A stretch of DNA of 64,000 nucleotides, taken from positions 62,001-126,000 of the forward strand of contig NZ_JYMT01000031.1 in the NCBI RefSeq assembly GCF_000938305.1. Direction: 5' to 3'. The notes beneath the pieces are model-generated. The model was given only the letters and a program-made list of their open reading frames with translations. It made no database searches and was not told the DNA's origin. Below, piece after piece: positions 15,526 through 24,566 of this stretch. The translations under genes and the position numbers were made by a program. Source of the DNA: Bradyrhizobium sp. LTSP885. Lineage in GTDB: Bacteria > Pseudomonadota > Alphaproteobacteria > Rhizobiales > Xanthobacteraceae. Position 1 is the stretch's first letter. The number at the start of each line of letters is the position of its first letter.

Positions 15526-17604
15526 CAATCCCAGCACTTCGCCTCGAGAACCACGAACGGCGGAATTGGCCGGTACCCGATTGACGATGAACATCACCGG
15601 AGCGGCACCGAACTTCGCCAGCGCCGTCCTTGCCTTGTGTAGCGCGGACGGCTGCGCCATGCCATCGCGAACCACAAGGATGACCAGATCGGCAAGGCCG
15701 GCCAGCGCCGCCGCGTCCGGTTGCGCGTCAAGGGATGACGCGTCGACGATGATCAGATCAAATTCAGAACGAATATCGTCGGCGGGCAACGGATGTGTTT
15801 TCCTGCTGGCCCTCAGCAGTTCATCGATAGAATGAAGGTCTGCCTTGATGGTCCCGGCGCCTTGCGCCGCAGGCGTGGCATCAGCGGCCCTCGATTCCAG
15901 CTCGATCAGGACACTGAGCATTCCGTTCTTCACGATCGACCGATTCAGCGAGCGGGCAACGGTGCTGCCGCCTGCACCGGCCTCAACCGACATCAGCAGC
16001 ACGACCTTGCCATGAGGTCCCGGGATCCGCTCGATCTTCTCGATCAGCGGGCGCAGATGCGGACTCAAATCTGGCTCCGCCGCTGCGGGAATCGGATTCT
16101 GCCAGACGCTTCTGACGGAACCCGGTGACGTCAGGTTGGGAATGCGGGCCAGGACCGGCAAATCCGGCGGCGACTCGGGCTGCAGCGAAGGCGAATCCGT
16201 ATCACGAAGCTCCGGACCGACCTTGGCTGGACTCCACGCGATGCCGGGTATGGCAACAATAGCGGTCGATATCAGCATTGAGGCGATCGCGAGCGCGACA
16301 AGGAGCAAAGGAAGCGGCGGGAGGGTCGAGCGAACCGGTGGAGTGGCTGACGACGCGACCTTGGTCTGCGAGCTTTGCAGAAGGCGCTGCTCATCGGTTG
16401 TCTTGTACCGTGACAGAAACTGTTCGTAGATATTCTTGTTGGCATCCGCGTCGCGCTGCAGTTCCTGCAGTTTGACCAGTGCCTGACCGTCGACCAGTAT
16501 TTGTGACTCAGCCGCCTTCAACTGGTCTTCCAGCGATTTCTGCTGCTCGCGCTGGGCCTCGTATTCCGACTTCGCGGTTTCGATGTTCTTCTTCCGCTCG
16601 AGCTCGATCTGCCGGTTGAGATCGTTCAACTGGCTGTACGACATGACGAGGTCGGGGTGGCGGTCGCCAAGCACCGCGCGCTTCTGCGCGATCTGGTCGT
16701 TGAGCGCCGAGCGCTGGGCTCGCAACGTGCTCAGGAGATCCTGCTTGACCGGTCCGTCGACATTCGTCTTCAGGTCGCGCTGCGCCTGCTCATAACGTGC
16801 CCTTGCCTCCTCGATACGCGCACGAGCGGCGGAGACTTGCTGCGTCAGGTCGGTGACACGCAACTGCTGCGTCGTTGCATCCTTGCCGGCATTCACGATC
16901 CGGTGCTCGAGTCTGAAGGCCGCAACGGCATCCTCAGATGCCCTCAACCGGTCGTTCATGCTCTTGAGCCGGCTCTTGAGCCAATCGGCCGCTTCATCGG
17001 TTGCGACGCTGCGGGTGCCACGCTGGCCGGCAACGAATGACTCGGCCACAGCGTTGGCGTAGAACGCGGCGCGCTGCGGATTGTTGGACGTGAACTTGAT
17101 GGCGATAACATAGGTCAATCCACGCCGGGAAATATCGAGCCGGTTGCGAAATCGCTCGAGCAGGCGTTCGGTATCGGTTTTGCCGCCGGCGATGTCGTCA
17201 TCCTCGGCGACCTTGAGTTGCTCGATCAGCGGCCGGAGAAACCCATCGGATTTGGCGATCTCGACAACGCTCTGAAGTGCCGCGGCATCCTGGCCGATCC
17301 CCGGCAACACGTCCTGGTCCGTCGTCACGCGCTGCTCGCGCGGGTCGACGACGACCAGCGCTGTCGCCGCGTATCGAGCCGGAATCAGCAACAGGACGAT
17401 GATACCGATCGCGAAGATCAGCGACGCGAGCGCCAAAATCCGTCGGCCGTTGTCGCGCAGGAAAGAAACCGTGCCTGAGAGGGTCAGTGTTCCCTTGACG
17501 GATTCGGCAGTGCGCTGACCGGTTGGCACAGCGGGAACCTCCCACGACGCCGCGGGTTCCGTCGGACCGGACCTTCTCGGGCCTGCGCGGCCACCGAACA
17601 ACAT
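15517..17604 (-). CDS. Wzc/ExoP-like polysaccharide chain-length protein with degenerate kinase domain
   Basis: 695 residues from the ATG at 17604; the frame is open to 17712 but the extra segment looks intergenic. A Wzz domain follows the first membrane helix (ALASLIFAIGIIVLLLIPA), then a long periplasmic coiled coil (about residues 220-400) and a second helix near LPPLPLLLVALAIASML. The cytoplasmic ATPase-like domain has EAGAGGST where BY-kinases have PGEGKST, so the Walker A lysine (about residue 546) is glycine, and LIELE replaces the A-prime LIDxD. The C-terminus (NSAVRGSRGEVLGLAS) has no tyrosine cluster. It probably controls polymer length without kinase activity. Confidence 0.88.
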   Translation of the reverse strand: MLFGGRAGPRRSGPTEPAASWEVPAVPTGQRTAESVKGTLTLSGTVSFLRDNGRRILALASLIFAIGIIVLLLIPARYAATALVVVDPREQRVTTDQDVLPGIGQDAAALQSVVEIAKSDGFLRPLIEQLKVAEDDDIAGGKTDTERLLERFRNRLDISRRGLTYVIAIKFTSNNPQRAAFYANAVAESFVAGQRGTRSVATDEAADWLKSRLKSMNDRLRASEDAVAAFRLEHRIVNAGKDATTQQLRVTDLTQQVSAARARIEEARARYEQAQRDLKTNVDGPVKQDLLSTLRAQRSALNDQIAQKRAVLGDRHPDLVMSYSQLNDLNRQIELERKKNIETAKSEYEAQREQQKSLEDQLKAAESQILVDGQALVKLQELQRDADANKNIYEQFLSRYKTTDEQRLLQSSQTKVASSATPPVRSTLPPLPLLLVALAIASMLISTAIVAIPGIAWSPAKVGPELRDTDSPSLQPESPPDLPVLARIPNLTSPGSVRSVWQNPIPAAAEPDLSPHLRPLIEKIERIPGPHGKVVLLMSVEAGAGGSTVARSLNRSIVKNGMLSVLIELESRAADATPAAQGAGTIKADLHSIDELLRASRKTHPLPADDIRSEFDLIIVDASSLDAQPDAAALAGLADLVILVVRDGMAQPSALHKARTALAKFGAAPVMFIVNRVPANSAVRGSRGEVLGLAS

Positions 17605-17787
17605 GGGTTCTGACTCGAATTCAACGACTGGCAGACACAGTTCAGTGCCTGCTCCAGCGTAAATATCTATGGTTAATTGGCAGTTACCCTCTCTTTGCAG
17701 GGCCGTAACCAATTAGTTAACGAGCCGCCTGTACCCTGTTCATGAGACAATGACTTTCGTCGTCCAAGAAACGTCCGGTTGCACTAA
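17605..17787. promoter_or_regulatory. Divergent promoter region of the Wzc-like and GT4 genes
   Basis: 183 bp between divergent genes. An AT-rich pair of arms, TAATTGG (17674-17680) and CCAATTA (17709-17715), forms a 7-bp inverted repeat with a 28-bp spacer; GGTTAA and GTTAAC flank the arms. TCGAATTCAA at 17615-17624 repeats the left ten bases of the 11041 palindrome. These are the only candidate control elements I see, and no -35/-10 pair is certain. Confidence 0.4.
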
Positions 17788-19101
17788 ATGGGCAGTAACC
17801 TCAACACGCACCACGCGATGTACGAGCGCTCCTCGCGTGATAAGTACAAGCGCAAAAATGAAGGACACGAATCCCCTCCTTCAGCGGGTGAGGAATCCGT
17901 GCTCCGTTACACGCTAGCCACAGAATCTCACGCGGCACGGCTCCCGTCGTCGACGGCGCCACAGGACCGGCCGAACCAGATCAAGCCTAAACTGCGCGTC
18001 ATCCTGGTGCAGACCCAGGCAGAGAACGCCGGCGCTCAGGAGATATCAAGGTTGCTCGGCGCCGGCCTGACCGCGCGCGGCTATGACGTCTCCAATCTGT
18101 TCTTCTTCCGCAAGTCGGACTCTTTCGACGAGCCACCCAATACGTTTTATTGCGCGCCAAGCCGTCCAGGAAGTCCGTTGGCACTGCTGCGGATGCTGCG
18201 AAAGCTCGCCGGCCATTTGGGAAACTTCAGACCCGATGTCGTCCTGACGTTTCAGCATTTCGGCAATGTCATCGGTGGCGGTGTGTCTCGCTTCGTCAGT
18301 CCCGCCCCTGTTATCGCCAACCAGGTGTCTTCGGCGATGTCCATGAGTTGGCCGGTCCGTGCCGCCGACATTATCATGGGCAGCCTCGGCTTCTTCAAAT
18401 GCATCACGTTGAATTCGCAGGCCATGGAGCGCGAATATGCGCGGTATCCAGCGCCTTATCGATCGCGAATGAAGCATGTCCCGCACGGGTTCGACGACAA
18501 ATCGCACAGCCTGCCGAAGGAGATTGCGCGGCAACAGTTCGAGCTGCCGCCGGATCGCGTACTGCTCGGTTGCGCGGCAAGATTGCACCCCCACAAGCGG
18601 CTTGATGCGGCGATCCGTCTGTTGGTCCGCGATCCGTTGTGGCACCTCGCGCTCGCCGGACAGGGGGCGGACGAGGAACGGCTAAGGCACCTCGCAGATG
18701 AGCTGAAAGTATCCGACAGATTGCACTTCATCGGCGAGATTCCACCGCGGCGGATGGCGGACTTTCTGGCCTGCCTGGACGTGTTCGTGTTCCCCTCGCA
18801 GGCCGAAACCTTCGGTCTTGCCGCCGTCGAAGCCGCAAGCGCGGGCGTTCCTTGCGTCGTGACCGATCTCCCGGTTCTGCGGGAGGTATTGTCATTCGAA
18901 GGAAAGCCCACCGCTCTCTTCGTCGATGCCTCGGATGATGCCGAACTGTCAGCCGCGGTATCCAGAATCCTGACGGATACGACCCTGGCCGACGAGCTGC
19001 GACAAAGCGCCAGAGGTCTGAGGTCGCGCTATTCGGTAGATACCATGGTGGAGGAATACGTCCACATCCTCAGCGAGGCCGCGCAGGCGAGCGGGCGTTA
19101 A
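17788..19101 (+). CDS. Glycosyltransferase family 4
   Basis: 437 residues, GT-B fold. The first 68 or so are polar and poorly structured; the enzyme begins at LRVILVQTQAENAGAQEIS, and a later ATG at 17821 is an alternative start. The C-terminal half has the donor-site signature SQAETFGLAAVEAASAG with the E-x7-E pair near residue 345, and GCAARLHPHKRLDAAI as the start of the nucleotide-sugar domain. It should add a sugar from an NDP donor to the growing lipid-linked repeat unit at the cytoplasmic membrane. It is followed 15 bp later by the GINT1-like gene, probably in one transcript. Confidence 0.9.
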   Translation: MGSNLNTHHAMYERSSRDKYKRKNEGHESPPSAGEESVLRYTLATESHAARLPSSTAPQDRPNQIKPKLRVILVQTQAENAGAQEISRLLGAGLTARGYDVSNLFFFRKSDSFDEPPNTFYCAPSRPGSPLALLRMLRKLAGHLGNFRPDVVLTFQHFGNVIGGGVSRFVSPAPVIANQVSSAMSMSWPVRAADIIMGSLGFFKCITLNSQAMEREYARYPAPYRSRMKHVPHGFDDKSHSLPKEIARQQFELPPDRVLLGCAARLHPHKRLDAAIRLLVRDPLWHLALAGQGADEERLRHLADELKVSDRLHFIGEIPPRRMADFLACLDVFVFPSQAETFGLAAVEAASAGVPCVVTDLPVLREVLSFEGKPTALFVDASDDAELSAAVSRILTDTTLADELRQSARGLRSRYSVDTMVEEYVHILSEAAQASGR

Positions 19102-19116
19102 ACAGATGGGCCGGAC

Positions 19117-20682
19117 ATGATCATCGAGTTTCGCTGCGAACGTGAGCCTGCCCGGCTCTGGATGTGCCGCGAGACGCTGCCCGTCAACGGCAAGGATGTT
19201 CCGATTCGAATCACGTGGATCCCGACGGCGGAGCCTCGGCCTGCGGGCCTGGAGGCGCTGTTCGAACTTGAACGGATGGTGCTGCGCCACGGCCAAAGCG
19301 GCGGTGCCGACCGGCTGAAGGACATCCCGGAGCACTCACAGGCTCCCGCAGGCGCCGCCGACGTGATCGTCGATTTTACGCGCGCCGAACGAAATACGGA
19401 CTGTTCCGCCCGGCTCTATCTCCGTCCGCTGTTCAACGGGGCGGCAGGAGAAAACGCCGCGCTCGCGGCCATTCGCGCCGGTGACTTGCCGGTTGTCGAA
19501 ATCGTCAATGAGCTCGACGGTACGGTCATCGACCGCGGTCATCCGTCCGGAGAGATTGCAACCGGCCTGAGCGGTGCGCTCGAAGCGGTCATGACGCGAA
19601 CCCTGACCATGCTGACCGCAATTCTGTCGGGAGCACCAAGGATACTACCGCAGCTGACGCCGGCGGCCAGCGGCGGCACCGCGCGAGGTTCCGCCGCATA
19701 TGTCGCGCACGGCCTGGCCGCTTCGATCGCGAAGGAAATCTATCGCCTCTGCTGCTACGCGCCGCATTGGCACGTCGGATGGCGCTACAGCGAAACCGCA
19801 GATGTCTGGCGGACCGGTGATTTATCCGGGCCGGACTGGAAAGTGCTGAGAGATCCCGGATACCGCTTCTACGCCGATCCCTTCCCGGTCAAATGGCAGG
19901 GAAGAACCTTCGTCTTCTTTGAAGAGCTCGACCACCGGGTCGGCAAGGGCATCATTTCCGCAGTCGAATTCGACTGCAACGGGCCGGTTGGAAACGTCCA
20001 ACCCGTGCTGGAGGAGCCCTGGCATCTGTCCTACCCATTTCTGATCGAAGACAATGGCGAACTCTGGATGATCCCGGAGAGCACTGCGCAGCGGGACGTC
20101 GCCATCTACAAATGCATTCGGTTTCCAGACAAATGGGAGCGTCACTGCACGCTGTTCTCGGGGTTCGAACTCGCCGACGTGACCATCACGCAGCACAACG
20201 GCCTATACTATCTGTTCGGAGCCTGGCGTGACGGGACCGGCGGTTATTCCGATACATTGGCGATATTTTACGCCGAGAATCTATTCGGCCCCTGGCTGCC
20301 CCACGCGAGCAATCCGGTACTGATCGATCGCGCAAGTGCACGGCCGGCCGGCAACTTCGTGACCATCAATGGAAAGCTGTGGCGGCCTGTCCAGGACTGC
20401 TCCAACGGATATGGCGCGGCACTCGGACTTGCGGAAGTTCTCGAACTGTCTCCGACGACGTTCAGGCAAGTCGTTCGACACCTGCTCAAGCCTGGGCCGG
20501 CGTGGACCGGACGGAAACTGCACACGCTCAACCGCTGCGGCCAGCTCGAGGTGATCGACGGGTCGCGGGTTCAGCCGAAGACCACGCCCTTTCTGAGCGG
20601 ACTTCTGTCGACACCTCGGTCGTCCCAGTGGGAATGGCATAGCGCAGCGGCGGCAAAGCCGGTCGCGAGACGCGTCCAATAG
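19117..20682 (+). CDS. Two-domain protein with GINT1-N-like beta-propeller domain
   Basis: 521 residues. The C-terminal half (from about 220) has repeated propeller blades with RFYADPFPVKWQGRTFVFFE, WHLSYPFLIEDNGELWMIPE, YYLFGAWRDG and RPAGNF, the pattern of the glucosamine inositolphosphorylceramide transferase N-terminal domain found in plant GINT1 and in bacterial glycan loci. The N-terminal half (1-200) contains a DVIVDFTRAERNTDCSARLY stretch resembling a nucleotide- or formyl-binding fold, but I do not recognise it firmly. It lies 15 bp after the GT4 gene, so a sugar-transfer or sugar-modifying role is likely. No catalytic residues can be named. Confidence 0.7.
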   Translation: MIIEFRCEREPARLWMCRETLPVNGKDVPIRITWIPTAEPRPAGLEALFELERMVLRHGQSGGADRLKDIPEHSQAPAGAADVIVDFTRAERNTDCSARLYLRPLFNGAAGENAALAAIRAGDLPVVEIVNELDGTVIDRGHPSGEIATGLSGALEAVMTRTLTMLTAILSGAPRILPQLTPAASGGTARGSAAYVAHGLAASIAKEIYRLCCYAPHWHVGWRYSETADVWRTGDLSGPDWKVLRDPGYRFYADPFPVKWQGRTFVFFEELDHRVGKGIISAVEFDCNGPVGNVQPVLEEPWHLSYPFLIEDNGELWMIPESTAQRDVAIYKCIRFPDKWERHCTLFSGFELADVTITQHNGLYYLFGAWRDGTGGYSDTLAIFYAENLFGPWLPHASNPVLIDRASARPAGNFVTINGKLWRPVQDCSNGYGAALGLAEVLELSPTTFRQVVRHLLKPGPAWTGRKLHTLNRCGQLEVIDGSRVQPKTTPFLSGLLSTPRSSQWEWHSAAAAKPVARRVQ

Positions 20683-20717
20683 CGCGTTCTGCAGCTTCAC
20701 CAGCGAGAACGCTGCGA

Positions 20718-21419
20718 CTACCAGTTCTCTCCGAACGGTCGCAGCTCGACATTGAATGACCAGGCGCTGCGTTCCTGATGAACGACGTGCCAGATCTCGT
20801 TCGCGATCGCCTTCGGCTTGATGAAGAAGTCGTCCGGCCGCTCCGGCCACCGCTTCCGCGTCCATTCCAGATCGATCACGGCATCTATGACGACATAGGC
20901 GACGTGAACGCCTTGCGGCCCCAGGTCGCGCGCCATCGCTTCCGCCAGGATCCGTTGCGCCGCCTTGGTCGGCGCAAATCCGGCGAAGCCGGCCTTGCCG
21001 CGCAGCGCCGACGTGTTGCCGGTCGCAACGATGACACCCTTGCCTGCGCTCGCCATCGCCGGTGCAAATCGCCGGGCCAGGTGCAACAGCCCCATCGTGT
21101 TGACCTGGAAGTTGCGATTAAGCATCGCAGGATCGATCTCCCGGAACGTGCCGAATCCGCCGCCGACAGCATTGTGAATCACGACGCCGGGGCTGCCGAG
21201 ATCGCGCTCGACGGCGGACGCGACCGTCTCGATTTGCGCGGCGTCAGACACATCGCATCGATAGCCCTTGGCGTTCGGCAGCTCCTTTTCGAGCGCGGCC
21301 AGCCGCTCCTCGTTTCTGGCGAGCATGGCGACGCGATAACCGCCCTCGGAAAATCTTCTCGCGAGTGCCGAGCCCGTGCCGGGTCCGACACCAGTGATCA
21401 GGCAAACCTGCGCGCTCAT
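20718..21419 (-). CDS. SDR-family oxidoreductase (Phe in place of catalytic Tyr)
   Basis: 233 residues, classical short-chain dehydrogenase size. The nucleotide site GVGPGTGSALARRFSEGG is near residue 10 and NAVGGG near 85. The usual YxxxK appears as FAPTK, so the tyrosine position is phenylalanine while the lysine is kept. It is the last gene of the acyl-CoA operon. A paralogue with the same substitution lies at 28118-28855. It may use an alternative proton donor or act on a special hydroxyacyl substrate. Confidence 0.85.
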   Translation of the reverse strand: MSAQVCLITGVGPGTGSALARRFSEGGYRVAMLARNEERLAALEKELPNAKGYRCDVSDAAQIETVASAVERDLGSPGVVIHNAVGGGFGTFREIDPAMLNRNFQVNTMGLLHLARRFAPAMASAGKGVIVATGNTSALRGKAGFAGFAPTKAAQRILAEAMARDLGPQGVHVAYVVIDAVIDLEWTRKRWPERPDDFFIKPKAIANEIWHVVHQERSAWSFNVELRPFGENW

Positions 21420-21457
21420 GCGATCAATCTTCCGGGTTGAGAGGGCTGTCCTGACGA

Positions 21458-22264
21458 TCAGGCGGCCGCCTTTGACAACAATTTCTCGATATATGGCTTG
21501 AGGTCTGGCTTGAAATGTTCGTGCGCGACCAGCCGGGAAAAATGGGCGAACATCAGCGGATAATCGTTCTCAATGCCGGCGTGCAAGATCTTGTCCAGGC
21601 CGCGTTCCTTCAGCTGCGCGGCCCGCGCATGCTCGTTCATGAACAGAGCTAGCTCTGCCGCAAAGCAGATGTCGGCGAGCGAGAGCTGGTCTCCCACCAG
21701 CACCTCGCGCCGCGGCGACAGCGCCTGCTCCAGTCCCGAGGCATAGATCGCGAAGGCCTGCTTGGCCCGGGCGTGAATCGCCGCGTCGACCGAACCGTCC
21801 GAGAGCGCGAGCAGGTAGATCTGCGAATCCCGCGCAAACACCAGGCTGACATCCAGGAAGCTATCGATGCGGGACGCCTCGTAGGCGTCACGTCCGTAAA
21901 GCCGATATGCCGCCTCGCCCAGCCGCGCCACCGCACGCATGATGCTGTTCGACTCGAAGATCCCGATGGTTCCATCCGGTCCGAACGCGGCGGGCACGTT
22001 GCCGAACGGCTGCGCTTCAAGAAAGGCATCGGTCTTGAAGAGTTGTGCGCCGGTCAATCCGACGCGCCCGGTCCGCGCGAGGCCCGACAGCGATTGACGC
22101 TCCCCTTCGGCGAGCGGGCGCGCGTCGTAATCCCACAACCAGTCCCGCAATTCCTTGCCGGAGGCGCCTCTGACCTCGACGTCTACGCCGCAGAACCGGG
22201 CAGCGATGGTCGCCTTCCACACGCGCGGATTCGGCAGATAAGCGAATATGCGCAAGTCAGCCAT
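21458..22264 (-). CDS. Glutathione S-transferase family protein
   Basis: 268 residues. The thioredoxin-like N-terminal domain (RIFAYLPNPRVWKATIAARF) and the GSH-site block NVPAAFGPDGTIGIFESNSI near residue 80 are followed by an all-alpha domain with VGDQLSLADICFAAELALF, the usual GST_C signature. Its position inside a catabolic operon suggests conjugation, isomerisation or detoxification of a reactive intermediate. The 2-hydroxychromene-2-carboxylate-isomerase-like enzyme at the other end of the operon also belongs to a GSH-dependent class. Confidence 0.85.
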   Translation of the reverse strand: MADLRIFAYLPNPRVWKATIAARFCGVDVEVRGASGKELRDWLWDYDARPLAEGERQSLSGLARTGRVGLTGAQLFKTDAFLEAQPFGNVPAAFGPDGTIGIFESNSIMRAVARLGEAAYRLYGRDAYEASRIDSFLDVSLVFARDSQIYLLALSDGSVDAAIHARAKQAFAIYASGLEQALSPRREVLVGDQLSLADICFAAELALFMNEHARAAQLKERGLDKILHAGIENDYPLMFAHFSRLVAHEHFKPDLKPYIEKLLSKAAA

Positions 22265-22291
22265 CGTGGAACACTCCGGATACGGCGCGCC

Positions 22292-23461
22292 TCAAGCGGC
22301 CAGCTTGAGAATCTTGACGATGTCGCCAGATTCACGGATCGGCTGCGGGTTGGCCCGCGTAAAGATCGACAACATTGCGTTTTTGCCGATCAGTTCAAAG
22401 CGGTCCTCGGCAACGCCGACGTCGGCGAGCCGTCGCGGCAGACCGAGCTCCGCGATGAACGCGGCGAACGCCTCGCTGGCGTCGCGCTCCGGTGCACCGA
22501 GCGCGGCGGCGATCGATTTTTGGGCGGCTTCGGTGGCGGGGCGGTTGTAGCGAAGCACGCTCGGCATCATCACGGCCGTACAGAAATAATGCGGCACGTC
22601 GCAAGTGCCGCCGAGCACATGGCCGATGGCGTGGCTCGCGCCCATCGGTACCCGCGACTGCAATCCGAAGGCCGACAGCCAGGAACCCAACTGGCAATTC
22701 AACCGTGCCGCCTCATCGTCAGGATTGTCCCTGGTGCGCAGCAGGCCGTCATGCAGGTAGCGCAATCCCTGCTGACATACCGCATCGACCAGCACGTTGG
22801 GACGGCTGGAGCAGATCGCCTCGATGCCGTGATCCATCGCGCGCGTACCGGAGCCCAGCCAGAGTTTCTCCGGCGTATATCTGGTGATCGCAGGATCGAG
22901 GATGATACTGCGCGGCATCATCATCGGGTGATTGAAAATCTGCTTCAGCTTGCGGCTGGTGTCGGTGACCAGCGCACCGGAATTATACTCGCCGCCGGAA
23001 AGCGTACTCGGGATGGCGATCATCCGCACCTTTGGCGTCCGGAATTGCCCGAAGCGGCGCTCCAGCGTGGTCTCGAAGCCATCGAGCCCCGCCGATTCAA
23101 AGATCTCGTGCTCCATGCACATCAACACGATTTTTGCTGCATCGACCACCGAGCCGCCGCCGATGGCGACCACCAGATCGGCCTTGGCTTCCTTCGCCTG
23201 CCTTGCAATCTGGGTCACCACGTTCCGGGTCGTGTGCTGCGGCACGCCATCGAAGGTCACGGCATGGCGCTCGCCGAGCGCCTTGCGGATCTTTTCGACC
23301 TCATCGGTTGTTGTGTTCAGCGTGCGGCTGGCGATCAAATAGACGCGTTTGGCGCCCAGCCGTTCGGCCTCCTCGCGCAGCGCGTCGGCCGCCGGCTTGC
23401 CGTAGATCACGGATTCCATGGTGGGGTATTGATGGCTGCCCGCGATGCCCATGCGCTTCAC
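22292..23461 (-). CDS. Iron-containing alcohol dehydrogenase (maleylacetate reductase-like)
   Basis: 389 residues, group III Fe-ADH. The nucleotide-binding GGGSVVDAAK is near residue 95, with metal-site regions DHGIEAICS near 205 and GASHAIGHVLGG near 260. The nearest functional families are maleylacetate reductases and related NAD(P)H-dependent reductases. The full ring-cleavage set (chlorocatechol or hydroxyquinol dioxygenase) is not in the window, so the physiological substrate stays open. It sits between the GST and the NMO genes. Confidence 0.85.
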   Translation of the reverse strand: MKRMGIAGSHQYPTMESVIYGKPAADALREEAERLGAKRVYLIASRTLNTTTDEVEKIRKALGERHAVTFDGVPQHTTRNVVTQIARQAKEAKADLVVAIGGGSVVDAAKIVLMCMEHEIFESAGLDGFETTLERRFGQFRTPKVRMIAIPSTLSGGEYNSGALVTDTSRKLKQIFNHPMMMPRSIILDPAITRYTPEKLWLGSGTRAMDHGIEAICSSRPNVLVDAVCQQGLRYLHDGLLRTRDNPDDEAARLNCQLGSWLSAFGLQSRVPMGASHAIGHVLGGTCDVPHYFCTAVMMPSVLRYNRPATEAAQKSIAAALGAPERDASEAFAAFIAELGLPRRLADVGVAEDRFELIGKNAMLSIFTRANPQPIRESGDIVKILKLAA

Positions 23462-23534
23462 TCCCTCGATGTGCCCTTGAATGATCCAGCCAATCGCGCC
23501 GGCGGTTTGGAAAAGTTCGATGGCGCACTCTCCG

Positions 23535-24545
23535 TCAGGCGACCGCGCGGGCCGGTTTGGTCTCGAAGGTGCCGTCGAGGAAGCCGGTCAGCCGCTGCCG
23601 GATGATCTGCTCGGCCTCCGCCATGATGCGGTCGACCAGTTCCTTGACCGTCGGGATATCGTGGATCAGGCCGACCACCATGCCGCAGCTCCACGCGCCG
23701 GCATCCATCTCGCCGTCCAGCATCACCTTGGGGTAGACCCCGGCGACCTGATCGAGGATGTCCTCGATCTTCAAGGTGGCGCCCTTCTCCCGCTCGATCT
23801 CGAGCAGCTGGTCGACGCCCTTGTTCTTCAGAACGCGCTCAGTGTTGCGCAGCGCGCGCATCACCAAACGAGTGTCAAGCTCGTTCGCATCGACCAGCGC
23901 CTGCTTCACATTGGGATGAACCGGCGCTTCCTTTGTGGCAATGAAGCGGGTGCCCATGTTCATGCCCGCCGCGCCCATCGCGAGTGCTGCGACCAGACTG
24001 CGCGCATCCGCCATGCCCCCGGAGGCCACGAACGGGATCTTCAACTCGTCCGCCGCGCGCGGCAGCAGGATCATGTTCGGGATATCGTCCTCGCCGGGAT
24101 GGCCGCCGCATTCGAAGCCGTCGACGCTGACCGCATCGCAGCCGATCCTTTCGGCCTTCAGCGAATGCCGCACGGAGGTGCATTTGTGAATCACCTTGAT
24201 GCCGGCCGCCTTCAGCGCCGGCATATACTGCTCCGGGCTGCGGCCCGCGGTCTCGACGGCCTTGACGCCGCCCTCCTTGATGGCCGCGATGTACTCGGGA
24301 TAGGGCGGCGCGGTAAAGCTCGGCAGGAAGGTGAGATTCACACCGAACGGCTTGTCGGTCATGTCGCGGCACCGCGCGATCTCCTTCGCCAGCAGTTCGG
24401 GCGTCTTCTGCGTCAGTCCGGTGATGATGCCGAGTCCACCGGCGTTTGATACCGCCGCCGCGAGTTCGGCGAAGCCGACATAATGCATGCCGCCCTGGAT
24501 GATCGGATGCTGGATGCCGAACAGTTCAGTGATCGCTGTCTTCAC
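23535..24545 (-). CDS. Nitronate monooxygenase-like FMN enzyme
   Basis: 336 residues, TIM-barrel of the 2-nitropropane dioxygenase family. It begins with HPIIQGGMHYVG, has the conserved ECGGHPGEDD loop with the active-site His near residue 145, and the FMN-phosphate motif SGGMADARSLVAALAMGA. Family members oxidise nitronates, and several in acyl-CoA operons act as FMN-dependent enoyl-type oxidoreductases. Placement between thiolase and dehydrogenase genes favours the second type of role here, but this is inference. Confidence 0.85.
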   Translation of the reverse strand: MKTAITELFGIQHPIIQGGMHYVGFAELAAAVSNAGGLGIITGLTQKTPELLAKEIARCRDMTDKPFGVNLTFLPSFTAPPYPEYIAAIKEGGVKAVETAGRSPEQYMPALKAAGIKVIHKCTSVRHSLKAERIGCDAVSVDGFECGGHPGEDDIPNMILLPRAADELKIPFVASGGMADARSLVAALAMGAAGMNMGTRFIATKEAPVHPNVKQALVDANELDTRLVMRALRNTERVLKNKGVDQLLEIEREKGATLKIEDILDQVAGVYPKVMLDGEMDAGAWSCGMVVGLIHDIPTVKELVDRIMAEAEQIIRQRLTGFLDGTFETKPARAVA

Positions 24546-24566
24546 GAGTCTCTCCTGCGTTTCCGA

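Noticed and set aside
19960..19977. Perfect 18-bp palindrome GCAGTCGAATTCGACTGC
   Set aside because: It lies inside the GINT1-like gene and encodes ordinary in-frame residues (AVEFDC); coincidence of codon choice is sufficient.
20683..20717. GCGTTCT/AGAACGC inverted repeat between convergent genes as a terminator
   Set aside because: Seven-base arms with a long loop and no T-tract; too weak to call.
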